NCBI GenBank assembly: GCA_025716855.1
Contig: JAIXMQ010000110.1
Location: 1 to 60,216, forward strand
Source of the DNA: Pilaira anomala
Taxonomy: Eukaryota; Mucoromycota; Mucoromycetes; Mucorales; Mucoraceae
Length of the DNA: 60,216 nt
Direction of reading: 5' to 3'
Positions 1 to 14,230 of the stretch are shown here, piece by piece. Each line of letters starts with the position of its first letter. Position 1 is the stretch's first letter. Made by a program: the position numbers and the translations under genes. The notes beneath the pieces were generated by a model. That model searched no databases and had not been told where the DNA came from. It saw only the letters and a program-made list of their open reading frames with translations.

Positions 1-14
1 TCTATATTAAATAA

Positions 15-364
15 ATGTTACAGATAGTTCAAAAGAGGTACGCTTCTGTACTAAGAGCGATACCACCTTCACCTAATAAATTGTACGAAACAAAAGTTTC
101 ATATATTATCACACCAGCTTCATTACCAATTACAGCTGTATCTAACAATGCATTTCACTCAGATTATATACCACGGAAAACTAAAGAGAGACTGGCTCTT
201 CATGATTTATATAGTGTATTAAATAATTCTAAAGCCTTGTATAAAATAATACAAGATGATTATCTTGATATAAATCAAACTAATAATATTTTGGAATTGG
301 AAGATTTACTGGATGAACAATATAACTTGATTCAAAAGTTGAAGAAAAAGATGAATAAAAAGTA

Positions 365-365
<1 letters not shown>
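15..365 (+). CDS. Small protein of unknown function, possibly mitochondrial
   Basis: This is an uninterrupted 116-residue ORF. A TAA lies immediately upstream of the ATG in the same frame, so the start is well placed unless an upstream exon lies outside the window. The first 15 residues are basic and lack acidic residues (MLQIVQKRYASVLRA), which is compatible with a mitochondrial presequence. The C-terminal half is predicted helical, with a Leu/Glu-rich stretch ending in a lysine-rich tail. I do not recognise the family. A T-tract of more than 20 nt follows the stop. It could be a small mitochondrial ribosomal or assembly protein, but that is only a guess from the shape. Confidence 0.5.
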
Positions 366-397
<32 letters not shown>

Positions 398-1788
398 GTT
401 ATAAATAATAGAATACCCAACAGAATATCCTCTCTCTTCTCCTTTTCTAAGCGTTTCAATTGAATAATAAAATTACTTGTTCAATGATTTTTACAAAATG
501 TTAATGATAAGTAGTTGACTTTGAAACAAAAAAAAATAGATCATGTATTTTTCGGTAACCGCGACCCGTAGAAACAGGCACAGTAACGTCATTTTTATTT
601 TTTGGAAGCAGGTAGTCATTGACTACCTATTAAAGAAGTAGTGTAACTATTTGTGTAAATCTATACTTTTTGATTGTAGTAACTTTGTTCCTTTCTTTTT
701 TTTTTAAAAAAAAAAAAAATAAATAAAATAAACAAATAGAAACCTTATATTGTATATAATAAAGAAAAAGAGGTATTAATACATCATCCCTTTTATAAAA
801 ATAAAAAAACAAAGTACAATTACAGTGACGGGCTGAGCCAAAATACTTATCACACACGAGTTTTTATTTTGAATTCCAAATACAGCGTAACCAATAAAAA
901 TGTAATGTATACCATAACATGGCTTTTTTTTTTTGAAAAAAGTAAATGAAAAGGATTACTTATTCAATAACTACTTTCATGCGTATTCAGGGAGTGTGTA
1001 CAAGTAAATTACTCAATGGGATTAAAATCGGGTTATTTTTACCCGCTAAAAAGTTATAACATCAACCAGCTTATTTAAGCGAGAATCCTCCTTTTATATA
1101 ACACGGAAAACGAGAATATCAAGCACATGCACTTTTTCAATAAATCAATAAAACAACTAGTTTGCTTTTATATATACAAAAACGCGTAAAAGTAGTACAA
1201 TGAATTTACATTTGTGTTTTTTTTTTTACAGCGTCATTTGAATTTTTTTTTTTCTTTTGTATTCTATCTACAACTAAATCAAGTTGAAAACCAATGTTAG
1301 TTATATGTTTGATAAAAAGAAAAAGAGAAGGTTGAAGTTTTTATAATTTTACTGATAAAAAATCTGATTGTCACTTTTTATACCTATCTTGAATAATTTA
1401 TTACAAAGTGCTACAAACATATATACAAGGTCAGATCTTTTTTTTTTTTTTTTTTTTTTTTTTGTAGCTTTTATCTATTTTATTATTATTGTTTTTCATA
1501 AGTCGAACTTTCTTTTCAGAAGTATAACATCTTATAGTTATCTATGGACTAGAAGTAACGTTTTTCTCTTACAAATTAAGTCACGTGTGTATATATATGT
1601 TTTTCTTTTTACGACTCAGATTTTAGTTTTTCTGAGGCGAAAAAGGTCTGCGTCACTGAGTTGTAACCCTTTTTTTTTTATTTTTATTTTTTTTCTGCCC
1701 TTTTTTGTTGGTACTTTTTTTATTTTTCTTTTTCTTTTTTCTCTTTTACTTTTTTTTTTCGTTTAAGAAAACATCTACTTTATAAAAA
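366..1788. other. Intergenic region and actin upstream region
   Basis: I see no convincing gene here. The stretch holds many A/T homopolymers, including a T-run followed by an A-run near 700-718 and a T-tract of over 20 nt near 1439-1463. There is a CACGTG E-box at 1582-1587 and a pyrimidine-rich block from about 1660 to 1760 just before the actin start. ORFs in this stretch are low-complexity phenylalanine-rich translations of T-tracts and do not look coding. Confidence 0.6.
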
Positions 1789-3197
<1,409 letters not shown>

Positions 3198-3473
3198 GTC
3201 GTTTCTTCCAACCCCTTTTTTTTTGTTTACTTTTCTTTGTTTCAAAAATATATATCTTTTTTTTTTTTTTTTATATACAAAAATCTCTCTCTCTCTCTCT
3301 CTCTCTCATATTCAATCTTATAAAGTGATTTTCACTTTTTAAACAAAAAAAAAAGGAAACAGTAAGCTTTTTTTTTTTCTTTCTATTTATTAATTTTCAA
3401 AATAAATTTATAAAAAAGAACAAAAAAAAAATATATACACATATACATATACAAATTTCAAGTCTTTTTCTTT

Positions 3474-3849
3474 TTATAATTTGGTTAATAGACCAAGAGC
3501 ATCTTCCATATCATTTTGAGTCTTTTCATACAAAAGTTGTTCTTTTTCAATTTTATAAGACTAGATAATAAAGTTAATAAACCTGTCAAAAATATGTCAA
3601 ATTTTTTTTTTTTTTTTTTACCTCTTCCATATCATCGTTCTTAATTTGAATACCCTTCTTCTTCTTCTTTTGTACAAGATGTGGTGTAAGATCATCCATC
3701 AAGTTATCAAGGTCATCAACAATATCTGCATTTTTTAACTTTTCGGATTTTGTAAGTGGTTTTGTATTCTTTTTATCGGTTGCTGTTGCTTTTTTGTTAC
3801 GGGTATAAGGTGTTTTTTGGACTGTACTTGATTTCTTTGCTTTTGCCAT
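3474..3849 (-). CDS. Small basic protein, unknown function
   Basis: Two exons (3622-3849 and 3474-3560 on the minus strand) give 104 residues. The N-terminal half is rich in Lys, Thr and Ser (MAKAKKSSTVQKTPYTRNKK). A short acidic segment with DDLDNLMDDL follows, then a lysine run and a C-terminal amphipathic helix ending ALGLLTKL. The composition suggests a nuclear or nucleolar protein, but I cannot name a family. The gene is divergent from the ASH2-like gene with only about 190 bp between starts, much of it an A-tract of about 35 nt, so the two probably share a promoter region. The splice is supported by frame: the donor follows GAAGAG and the acceptor is a CTAG. Confidence 0.55.
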
Positions 3850-3863
3850 GGTTGATCTTGTCG

Positions 3864-3897
<34 letters not shown>

Positions 3898-4036
3898 GTT
3901 CGCTCTCTCTCTAATTGTCAGATAAAAGCAAATGTTTTAAACCGTCACAAGTCTGTAGTTTTTTACTTTTTACAATCAAGTAACAACAGTGTTTCTTTTT
4001 TTTTTTTTAAAAAAAAAAAAAAGCATCAAGTATATA

Positions 4037-5338
4037 ATGGGCGATGCGTTATGGAATGAAACACATACCATTCAGTCAAAGCACAAGTACTGCTACTGTG
4101 GTAGAGATCGCAATTTATTACAAATAACCTTGCAATGTCGTTGTAAAGCCCCCTTTTTATTATTTTATAATTGATATATTTTTTATATTGAAACCTTTTT
4201 TATAATATAGCTTGTAGAAACTGGTTTCATTTAGAATGTACAACGATAGCAAGTCCACCCGATCTACTATTTACAACGAATTACATCTTTGTCTGTCGTA
4301 ACTGTAACAATAGCCACGTCGAAACATACGAACGTACAACAGCTGGTTGGAAAGAAATATGCGCTACCACCATCGCCAACTTAATACTTGAAGAAATCAT
4401 TTGTCGTATCGGTAACGAAAACGAAGAATTATTTGAAAGTAAAAACGCTGCTTTAATGCAGGAATGGCATCCGGAACAATATTACTTTAATAAAAAGGAA
4501 ATTATTCCTTTTGTTGATAAACATTGGAGAAGTTTATGCACTGAAAGAGCAAGGACGACCACTTGGTACATAAAAAAAAAAAAAAAAAAAACATATACGA
4601 TTTCATATATAGATATACTCATTTTATTTTATTTTTAAAAAAAAAAAAAGGTGGGCTACTTTAGGAAGTTGTCTTTATTCTTCTAAAGATACTTTTATTG
4701 CTCGTGATGAAAGACAACGATCTGCAGCTTCTGATTTTAGATTAGCCGATCCTAGTTTATGGCACGTACGACCTACCTCTCAGGTACCAAAATATATATT
4801 GAATAATTTAAAAAATTATACTAAAAAAAAAAAGTTGAGTGGAAAGGTACCTACCAGTACTTCATCTTCTTCAACACCACGTAGAGAAAAACGAAACAGC
4901 TCGCCTCAAGGAGATCCAAAATGGAGATCCAATACACCTGCCACAAACACACCTTCACCACGTTCTTCATCACCTGTACCATTTACACCCAACACAGTAC
5001 CTGCCGTTTTCCCTCCTGGAACAGCTAATACAGATCATCCTTTTAATCGATTTGGATTCAAATACAGTCCTTGTGAACCTTCTATATTACCTCTTGTGGC
5101 TTACCAACAAGCTGAAAACAGTTTAGGTGGTTGTACCATTAGTATACCTGATAAGAGTTCATATGTCTCTGTTACAAAAGATGGGTTAACTGTGACCACT
5201 GATAAAGGGTTTAGGATGTGTAGAGCAAATGTGGGCGTCAAGGAAGGAAATTGGTTTTGGGAGGCTAGAATTCAAACGGCTGCAGGTGCTTCGGATTCAG
5301 ATGGTCCACATGTACGTATTGGTTGGGCAAGGCGAGAA

Positions 5339-5373
<35 letters not shown>

Positions 5374-6150
5374 GTTATTCTAATAGGAAGACATGTAAAA
5401 TTTTTAGCTTGCTTAAATGCTCCTGTGGGGTATGATGGGTATGGATATGGATACCGTGATAAGACAGGAGATAAAGTATTTTGCTCACGTCCAGAAAAGT
5501 ACGGTGAACCATTTGAATCTGGAGATGTGATTGGATTATTTATATCATTACCACCAAAAAGTAAAGAACATTTCAAGAGTGCGTCTCGAAGACGTATTCC
5601 GATTGCATATAAAGAACATTTGTGGTTTGAAGAAAAGGATTATAGACCAAGCAAAGAAATGGAAGCCTTGGCAGATCCTTATCGAAAGGAAAAAGAAGAT
5701 TATGAACCTAAAATCTTGCCTGGATCTTATATTACAGTCTATAAAAATGGAATCAATCAAGGTGTCATGTTTACAGATTTAATTGATTTTGAAGATTTCG
5801 GTAGATTGCCTGAATCAATTATGGCGAAGAGAGCAAAAAAGAAAAGAAAGTTATCGAAAAAGGAGTATACGAATAATGTACAGAGAAAGGAAGATGAATT
5901 TGATGGGATTGGACATCAACATTGGACTGAGGATCCTCCAGTAGAGGATGATGGTACTTTAGGCTATTATCCTGCTATCAGTGTATTTAAAGGGGCTGTT
6001 GTCACTTGTAATTTTGGTCCTCAATTTCAATACCCACCACTTGATCAATCTGACTGGAAACCATTAAGTCAAAGATATAGTGATTATATGGCTGAAGAAT
6101 GTATGTGGGATTTATTAGATGAGGTTTCTCGTTCTTTACGTAAAAAATAA
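4037..6150 (+). CDS. ASH2: ASH2/Bre2-like COMPASS subunit
   Basis: This is the Ash2L/Bre2 (Cps60) core subunit of the Set1/COMPASS histone H3K4 methyltransferase, acting in the nucleus. Exons 4037-4142, 4211-4565, 4651-5339 and 5408-6150 give about 630 residues. The N-terminus has an atypical PHD finger (CYCGRD...QCRSCRNWFHLEC) followed by a winged-helix-like segment. A low-complexity Ser/Thr/Pro linker comes next, then the split SPRY domain, with VRIGWARREACLNAPVGYDG at the exon 3/4 junction and GDVIGLFI further on. The last part has a Lys/Arg-rich insert and the DLIDFEDFG segment. Exon 3 runs through a lysine-rich stretch after SQVPKYILNN that could be mistaken for an intron. The PHD is truncated or absent in yeast Bre2, so this is closer to the animal-type architecture. 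Intron 3 is almost entirely a TA repeat. Confidence 0.9.
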
Positions 6151-6411
6151 AACACTTCAAGTGTAAATATATATAAAAACCTAAAATCCGAAAATGGATT
6201 TGTCTTTCGAGATGGAAAAAAAAAGATAATCTCTTTGAGCACCAACCATGAATGACAAGCTGTCAATTCAAACTCCTTTTTTTTTCTTTTTTCTTTCGCG
6301 CCCATACAAAATTTTTTTTTTTTTTTTAAGTGCAAATTTTTTTTTTTTTTTTCTTCTTCTTCTTTTCTCTTTTCTTACAAGCAGTTTTTTTTTAAAAAAA
6401 AAAAAAAAGAA

Positions 6412-8294
6412 ATGTCTGAGCCCGTTGTTGATCAAAAGAACCTTCAAAAGGATCCCGTTACTGGAGAAATGATCTCCAAGTCGTAAGTATTAATGAATGG
6501 AGTGTTGTTAAGTTTTTTTTTTTTTTTAAGGTACTAAAACCTTTTTTTTTTTTTATCTCAGTGAATTTAAGAGACGTGAGAAGGTTCGTGCTAAGGAAGC
6601 TAGTAAGGCTGCCAAGGCTGCTGCTGCTCCTCCCAAGGAAGCTAAGGCAAAGAGTGCCGAAGATGGTGAAGAGGAATTAAACCCTAACGTAAGTTATATA
6701 TAAAAAAGGACCTGGAAAAAAAAAAAAAAAAAAAAAAAGAGTAAGCCATCATTAACATTTTTTTATTTTAATTTAGCAATACTTTGAATTACGTTCCAAG
6801 GCAATCAACAAGCTTCGTCAAACCCCCAAGCCTGAGCCTTATCCTCACAAGTTCCAAGTTCAAATGAGTCTTCCTGAATTCATTCAAAAGTTTGAAAAGC
6901 TTGAAGTTGGTCAACGTCTTGACGACGAAATTGTCTCAGTTGCTGGTCGTATTCACAACAAGCGTTCTGCTGGTGCCAAGTTGAGATTCTACGATTTACA
7001 TGGTGAAGGTGTCAAGATTCAAGTCATGGCTGCTCTTCAAGATAATGAAGGAGAGGATTATACTGAAATCCACGATCTTTTAAGACGTGGTGATATTGTT
7101 GGTGTTGTTGGTGTACCTGGTAAGACAAACCGTGGTGAACTTTCTATCTTCCCCAAGAAGGTTACACTTTTATCCCCTTGTCTTCGTATGTTGCCCAAGG
7201 CAAACTATGGTTTCAAGGATATGGAACTCAGATATCGTCAACGTTATCTTGATTTAATCATGAACAACTTTGTTCGTGATAAGTTCACTATTCGTTCAAA
7301 GATCGTTACCTATATTCGTTCTTTCTTTGATTCTCGTGACTTTTTGGAAGTTGAGACTCCCATGATGAACCAAATTGCTGGTGGTGCTACTGCTAAGCCT
7401 TTTGTCACTCATCATAATGACTTAAAGTTAGATATGTTCATGCGTGTTGCTCCTGAATTATACTTGAAGATGTTGGTTGTTGGTGGTCTTGATCGTGTTT
7501 ACGAAATCGGACGTCAATTCCGTAACGAAGGTATTGATTTGACTCATAACCCCGAATTCACTACTTGTGAATTCTATATGGCTTATGCAGATATGTTTGA
7601 TTTAATGGAAATGACTGAAGAACTTATTTCTGGTATGGTCATGAAGCTCTTTGGTAAATACCAAATTCAATACCATCCTCAAGGACCTGAAGGTCCTGCT
7701 TTGGATATCGATTTCACTCCTCCTTTCAGACGTCTTGATATGATTCAAACTTTGGAAGAAAAGTTGGACTGTAAGTTCCCTCCTGGAGATCAACTTCATA
7801 CTGATGAAACCAACAAATTCTTGTCTGATCTCTGTACCAAGAATGGTGTTGAATGTTCTGCTCCTCGCACAAACGCTCGTATGTTGGATAAACTTGTTGG
7901 TGAATACCTTGAAGTGGATTGTATCTCTCCTACTTTCATTACTGGTCATCCTCAAATGATGTCTCCTTTAGCCAAGAAGCATCGTGATCGTGCTGGTCTT
8001 TGTGAACGTTTCGAATTATTCGTTGCTACCAAGGAAGTTTGTAACGCTTATACCGAATTAAACGATCCTTTCGATCAACGTGAACGTTTCGCTCAACAAG
8101 CTAACGATAAAGCTGCTGGTGATGATGAAGCTCAATTAATTGATGAAAACTTCTGTCAATCTCTTGAATATGGTCTTCCTCCTACCGGTGGTTGGGGTAT
8201 GGGTATTGATCGTATGGCCATGTTCTTGACCGATTCCAACAACATTAAGGAAGTGCTTTTGTTCCCTGCCATGAAGCCTGAGGAAAACAATTAA
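6412..8294 (+). CDS. KRS1: Lysyl-tRNA synthetase, cytosolic
   Basis: A class IIb aminoacyl-tRNA synthetase that charges tRNA-Lys. Exons 6412-6482, 6562-6688 and 6777-8294 give 571 residues, normal for eukaryotic cytosolic LysRS. A basic, Ala/Lys-rich N-terminal extension ([20 protein letters not shown]) typical of fungal and animal enzymes precedes the OB-fold anticodon-binding domain ([19 protein letters not shown]). The catalytic core follows: motif 1 (FLEVETPMM), AGGATAKPF, motif 2 ([11 protein letters not shown]) and motif 3 ([13 protein letters not shown]). There is no obvious mitochondrial presequence. A T(n)A(n) block sits directly before the ATG. Actin-like codon bias (AAG, CGT, GGT) indicates strong expression. 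An AATAAA lies shortly after the stop. Confidence 0.97.
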
Positions 8295-8340
8295 ATCTAA
8301 AGATTTCGAATAAATATATATTGTACATTTTTTGTTTCTT

Positions 8341-8388
<48 letters not shown>

Positions 8389-8898
8389 TTTCTTTTTCAT
8401 AAACACATAATAAATAACATCCTATTAGAAATATATATTTATTTTACTGCTCGCTTCTTTCGTACACACAAGTCGTAGTCAAGGTGATGGATTGACAGGT
8501 CACGTGTATAGTTTTCTGACAGTTGCCATCGGATAATTTATTAATCGTTCGATGCAAAAATGCAACACTATTGTTGCATGTATATAGTAATTATGCATTT
8601 GGAACCTAATTTTAAAATGATGATGTAGTATTTACTTTTGCCAAGTCTTTTTTTTTTTTTTTTTGTCTATTTGCTGAGCTTGTACGTAAATGGTCAAGTG
8701 CCAATGATTTGTTTACAGGTATGAACAACTGAAACCAAGTGGCCTGATTTGCTTTTTTTTTTTAAAAAAAAAAAAGCAGTCAGCAAGAGTGGACACAAAT
8801 TAAACTTCCACGTACTGAATTTCTAATCGCATTAATAATGCTCGAAGCACAAGTTTTTTAAAAAAAATACATTTTTCTTTCTTGTTTTTAAAAAAAAA
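8295..8898. other. Intergenic region with (CT)n microsatellite
   Basis: No gene is seen. A CT repeat of about 35-40 nt lies at roughly 8346-8382, a CACGTG E-box is at 8501-8506, and T(n)A(n) blocks occur near 8753-8774 and immediately before the ERO1 start. This is presumably the 3' region of the LysRS gene and the ERO1 promoter. Confidence 0.6.
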
Positions 8899-11178
8899 AT
8901 GCATTCTACAAAACTACTATTATACTCGCTGAGTTTTGTCTCTCTTGCCATTTTACCTAGTTTTCAACATGGTGTAAAAGGACCTCAATATCCTTTACAA
9001 GAGCCAGAACCTGTCAAGTTTGTTCAAAACATCTTGACTTCCAGTGAATCTAATGATTACTGCAAGGTAATGTTATAAAAAATATATATATATATATATC
9101 ACCTTAGTTAAAAAAAAATTTCGAAATCTAACCTTCCTTCTTTTTTTTTTTTTCATTAGCCTTCTGGTCAAATTAAAGATGCTTGTTGTGATTACCAAAG
9201 TATTGAAACTATTCAAAATAATGTATTTGATAAAGTTCAAAATTTAGTTAAAAGCAAGTACTTTCGTTATTACAGAGTAAGTTATTCTTTATAGAAATAC
9301 TCGCAAAAAAAAAAAAAAAAAAAAAAAAATCTCTCTTTTTAACCCCTTTTTACTCCTTCATAGGCTGATCTTTGGAAGGATTGTCCTTTCTGGGATGAAG
9401 AGGGACTCTGTACAAATCGTGATTGTTCAGTAGCTACAACAGACGAGGTTAGTTAGCATATATTTCTTTATACATGTATATATGAATACCAACTGTTTTA
9501 CTATTTAGCAATTGTTACCAGTAGAATGGAGAAAAGATGCATTAAGTGCAATTCAATTATCACCAAAAGGATCTGTAAGTTTTTTTTTTTAAAAAAAAAA
9601 AAGAATGATTATGTGTCACACCATATTAATTATTCAATTTAAGCTTTTCCAACCATTCAAACAATGCACGTATAAAGACCAAGACTTTTGCGTAGTAGAT
9701 GATCAACTAGATTCTGACAGTAAGTAATATATATATATATATATATATATATAAACAAAAATACTTATCTTATTCAAACTTTCTATTTTATCAGGTGTTG
9801 TATATATTGACTTGACTGAAAACCCTGAACGATTTACCGGATATGCTGGACCATCATCCGGAAGAGTATGGAAAGCTATTTACGAAGAAAATTGTTTTGA
9901 TATTGTCCATCAAATGACAGAAGGATGCGAGACTTGCAATAATATAATGAATTTAGGTGAGAAATTAATTGACCAATCAAAGCCTTCATCGTCACAGCAA
10001 CAATTAAAATCCACCAAAAAGCAACCCATTTCGCCTTTTGCTCAAGTGCCTAACCGTAAAGAAGAACTACATCAATTTTTAAATAATTTAGCTGAGGAAG
10101 CAGATGGAGGTTTGACTAGTGATGATGAAGTTTGTTTAGAAAAGCGTGTTTATTATCGTTTAATTTCTGGTCTTCATTCATCTATTTCTATTCATATCTG
10201 TGACGAATGGTTTTATAGAGATACAGGAGTTTGGGTAAGTAAACGATGGTTTTGTTCTAGAGTATTTGTTCTCTAATTCATTTATGTTAGGGTCCTAACC
10301 TTGATTGTTTTGTTAACCGTATTGGCTCTCATCCTGAGCGTCTTCAAAATGTCTACTTTACTTATGCTCTTCTCTTGAGAGCAGTTCAGAAAGTTGGACC
10401 TTATCTTGATCATTATGAGTATCGTACCGGAAGTTCTGAAGAGGATGAAAAGACTAGATTCATGGTACAAGATTTGATCAAGAGTACCGAATCATGTCCT
10501 TCTACCTTTAACGAGAAATTAATGTTTAATGGCCCTGGATCTCAAGTAAGTTTTGACAGCGAAAATACTATTTTCATATTGTTCAAATAGATTGATTGTT
10601 TTTTTTTTTAAAAAAAAAAAAGGTACTTAAACGAGAATTCAAAGAACATTTCCGTAATGTTTCTAAAATCATGGATTGTGTTGGCTGTGAAAAGTGTAGA
10701 CTTTGGGGTAAAGTTCAAACTGTTGGTTTAGGAACTGCATTAAAAGTCTTGTTTTCTTATGAAGATAAAACACTAGAGTAAATATTTGTTTCAAGTAAAG
10801 CTGTAAACCGTTAATTAATTTATTATTTTTGTTATAGTCATGTTACCAATCCTGATCTCTTTGAAAGAAATGAAATTGTAGCTCTTTTCAATACATTTAA
10901 TAGATTTTCCGAAAGTGTTCATGGCATCAAGAGATTTAGAAACATGTATATTGATAAAATGACACCTAAGGTAATTTTAAAAATATATATATATATACAT
11001 ATAAATTATTTGATATGCTTATTAATGAGCTTATATATATATATTTTAGGAGCTGAACTTTGTAGCCAAGGCAACTCGCCACATTCAACAATTATTAACT
11101 CATTTACTTGCACTACTTAAAAGCTGGAATATACCCATCCCTCATTTCATTGAGACTTTGGTTTCTCGTTACACTTAA
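8899..11178 (+). CDS. ERO1: Endoplasmic reticulum oxidoreductin Ero1
   Basis: Ero1 is the FAD-dependent thiol oxidase that reoxidises protein disulfide isomerase in the ER lumen, passing electrons to oxygen. Ten exons (8899-9066, 9160-9276, 9364-9447, 9509-9574, 9644-9719, 9795-10234, 10291-10545, 10623-10777, 10838-10970, 11050-11178) give 540 residues, close to yeast Ero1. The hydrophobic N-terminus ([20 protein letters not shown]) is a signal peptide. The family signatures are visible: the N-terminal shuttle/regulatory cysteines ([16 protein letters not shown]), the [14 protein letters not shown] block with GPSSGRVW, and the active-site CxxCxxC ([12 protein letters not shown]) on exon 8. 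The GTALKVLF segment follows the active site as in homologues. A serine/glutamine-rich insert near the middle looks lineage-specific. Several introns carry T(n)A(n) blocks. The gene is convergent with the HemW-like gene, stop to stop within about 40 bp. Confidence 0.95.
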
Positions 11179-11217
11179 CTCTTCCGCTCATTTTTATTCT
11201 TTTATAATAAACTACGA

Positions 11218-12674
11218 CTACTCGTCGTTTGATAATTTCAATAATCTCGGTAAAATATAATCTATCCTTTCTAAGCCTGCTTCAGTAGGTCTTATACCAC
11301 CTTGTTCAATCCATTCGTACTGAAGTTCTTGAGGAACATAAGATGACATTTGTTCGTCAGTCACCTTGTTTTCATTTATTATAAACCCCAGGTTGGTAAA
11401 CATTTCAAGTGCCTCCTTATCCAGAAACTAATGTAAAAGATTAGTATCAATAGCCTCTTTTTTTTTTCTCTCTCCTTTTCTTACATCATCCAAGATCTTT
11501 CCGTTAGTCATAATTGAAAATCTTGATCTAGGTATACCCATACGCGTACGCATTCCAAAAACAATTAATTCCTATATACATACGACATATTTAGTTTTTA
11601 AGAGGGACTTTTGATAGTCTTATATATCTGTATACCTCGGCCATATCATGGAAGGATAAAGGTGTCATCTTGCGAATTCTATGGTATTTTTTTAGTCATA
11701 TTGTATTTTCTTTTGATAATTTATAAATAGTTCTCTTACCCTTCACCTTCCGCCTCACAAAGTGCCATGTATTTATTAGGATGAAATTCCTAAGAATAGA
11801 ATTATGTCAATAAATTGTTCCTCGCTTTAATAAGATTATTTCATGTTTCTTACCCCAAATGTTCGAACTCGTTTATTTTCTGTAAAATCTGTCAATCTGC
11901 CATGTGCTCCTGGTCCAATTCCTATAAAAGTATTATAAGCACATGTTTATATAATATAAAACAAATAGTACAAACCCAAATAATCCATTCCTTGCCAATA
12001 TGAAAAGTTATGCCGGCTAATTGCATTTTGGGTTTTGGCATAACTCGATACTTCATAATGTTGATACCCGAATTCTTTTGCTATCGAAATAGTTTCTTCG
12101 TACATGTCAGCCGAGATATCTCCATCTGGCATAGTAGGGATTAATCCTTTTAATGACTGCTTATGCAACCTATGTCATATAGAATAAAAATGAGTTTTTC
12201 CTTCTGATTTGATTTTTATTTATTCGGTTTCTCTTACGGTGTGCTTCTCTCTAATGTAAGTTGATACATAGACATATGGTCACCGGCAATACTTAAGGCA
12301 TCCTAAATACAATAAAAAAGAAATATAAAAATATACATATCATCATTTATCAATGAACAATGTAGTTTTTTTTTTTTTTTTTTTACCTTCAACTCCTTTC
12401 TCCAATCTATAAGAATTTAATGTTATTCAATGAAGAAATACACAAAGAAAAAAATACTACCATTAATTGTTTGACCAGGACGTGCATATATTAAATCAAA
12501 CGTAACTCTCTCTTTGTGGAAAATATCTTTGGCCATGGATAATGCCCTTAACGCTTCATCTCCAGTATGATCACGGCCTAAGATTTTGAGATCTTCATTA
12601 TTAAATGATTGAATACCTAAAGATAAACGATTGATTCCTGCCTCTCGAAACCCTTTTAGCTTAGAGAGTTCGAT

Positions 12675-12706
<32 letters not shown>

Positions 12707-13469
12707 GTTTTAGTCTATTATATTGTAATATGTAAGATATTTGTTAATTTACTGTAGGATTGGCCTATAGATAATATATAGTTATCAGTAAATTATATTT
12801 ATAGTTAGGGTGGATAATCATAATTTAAACTTTACTTCCATGCTAATTTCAATTTTATCATTTAATCCAACGTGTTCACCAATTGTTTTTAAAATTGATG
12901 CAATTCCGGAAGGCTAAATATTTAATGTGTTGGTATGCAAATTAAAGTCAATTTTTTTTTATATTTTATATTCACCTTGGCTAAACCTATCAATTCATGT
13001 CAATTAATAACCCTTTCGTTATAACAATTTAATTTCTTTAATAAAACTTACTGGGAGTACCACCACCAAAATAAATAGAATGTAACTGCCTATTTTTGAA
13101 CTGATATCGAGTGTTTGTCAAAAAATATTCTAATTCAGTTGTCATGGCTTTCACAAGTCGGTCATGAGGTGGATCTTTAGGATTCACATACTTGTTGAAA
13201 TTGCAATAGGTACATTTACTTCAAATATCATTCTTTAGACTTTTTTTTTATTGTTATTTGACTTTGTTTTACTTAATATGTATACCTTTCGCAATAAGGC
13301 CAATGAATGTAAATTGAAAACTGTTTATTTGAAAAAGCTATAATGTCGCTCTTTAACTCATTGCGACTTTTTTTTCTTCTTTCTCTTTCTCTAACAAATA
13401 AAACATACTTCTCTTTTGTTGAATAACATAGGTACGCTTGGCTAAATTGAATAGGTTCGGACGAAGCAT
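11218..13469 (-). CDS. Mitochondrial HemW-like radical SAM protein (RSAD1 type)
   Basis: A radical-SAM protein of the HemW/RSAD1 family, related to oxygen-independent coproporphyrinogen III oxidase HemN and now regarded as a heme chaperone. I reconstruct 15 exons and 444 residues. The N-terminus (MLRPNLFNLAKRTYVIQQKR) is basic and looks like a mitochondrial presequence. The 4Fe-4S motif CxxxCxxC (HWPYCESKCTYCNFNKY) is restored only by splicing 13286/13218. Next come YFGGGTPSLAK, SMEANPT, RLSLGIQSFN, HYEVSSYAK, HNFSYWQGMDYLGIGPGAHG and a C-terminal HemN domain ending at 11218. Three exons are very small: 11 nt (12976-12986), 12 nt (12753-12764) and 20 nt (12387-12406). Each restores a conserved family motif, so they are likely real. 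Radical-SAM members of this clade lack the extra HemN residues needed for CPO activity, so heme synthesis itself should not be assumed. Confidence 0.9.
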
Positions 13470-14040
13470 ATTTTTGTAATTTGGGGGGAGAGACAGAAAA
13501 AAAAATTTAAATTTTTTATTTTTTCTGCTGTGCGTTTATCCATTCATAATTCTATTTCGCTTTAGAGATTGACTTACAAAAAAAATATAATTACAGCATA
13601 ACTCAATTCTCTTTTTTAGTAATAGCAAAACTTATTATCAGTATAATTTGAATACCTAAAATAAAGGGGGGGGGGGCGGGGGCAAAGCATATCATATTTT
13701 ATATTCAAAAGACTGAATTATCCTTTTTGGTACATCATGTTTGAACCGATCGTCATCACATTGTACGCCTTACTTTGCCCTAAAAATCTTTACCGCGTGA
13801 ATGTAAACGGTTGCATGCATTGAAATAACCTTTTTTTTTCTTTGTTCAATTAACGAAAGTTTCCCATCGTGATCTTATCGAAAAAAAAAGAATTGATATC
13901 TTATATTTTATGTAAAAGTTATGATCCAGTTTAAATATTAATACACGTTTTCGCTTATTAATTTTGAAAGTACCAATGAATGGGGTTTCCATTTTTCTCA
14001 AACATGTAAAAGAAATTAAAAATGGAAATAATTGCTACGT

Positions 14041-14230
14041 AATGAGAGTAACATGTCATTTATTTCATTTACAAATTGTGATACTAGGCTAAATTATTCA
14101 TATCCCGTTTTTTTTTAAAGATCAAAAGTTATACGTACAATGGATATATAGAAGAAACACAAAATTTAATTACATTGGTAACCAAAGAAAAGAGCAAAGG
14201 TAAAACGAAATAAAATTCCTGATCGAACTC
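14041..14230. repeat. Diverged direct repeat, copy 1
   Basis: This segment resembles 15421-15573 in the same orientation. Shared blocks include a run around TCATTTATTTCATTTACA, then TTCATATCCCGTTTTTTTT, then AACACAAAATTTAATTACA and a segment ending near TCGATC/TGATCG. The similarity is broken by small gaps. The copy lies just outside the left arm of the inverted repeat. Confidence 0.55.

Noticed and set aside
630..857. Minus-strand ORF of 75 codons
   Set aside because: Mostly Phe/Tyr/Lys from A/T tracts, no family signature, in an intergenic region full of homopolymers.
1368..1766. Plus-strand ORF of 132 codons before actin
   Set aside because: Phe-rich translation of T-tracts, and it overlaps the likely actin promoter and leader.
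7602..7955. 117-codon minus-strand ORF inside the LysRS gene
   Set aside because: Antisense shadow of a well-conserved coding exon.
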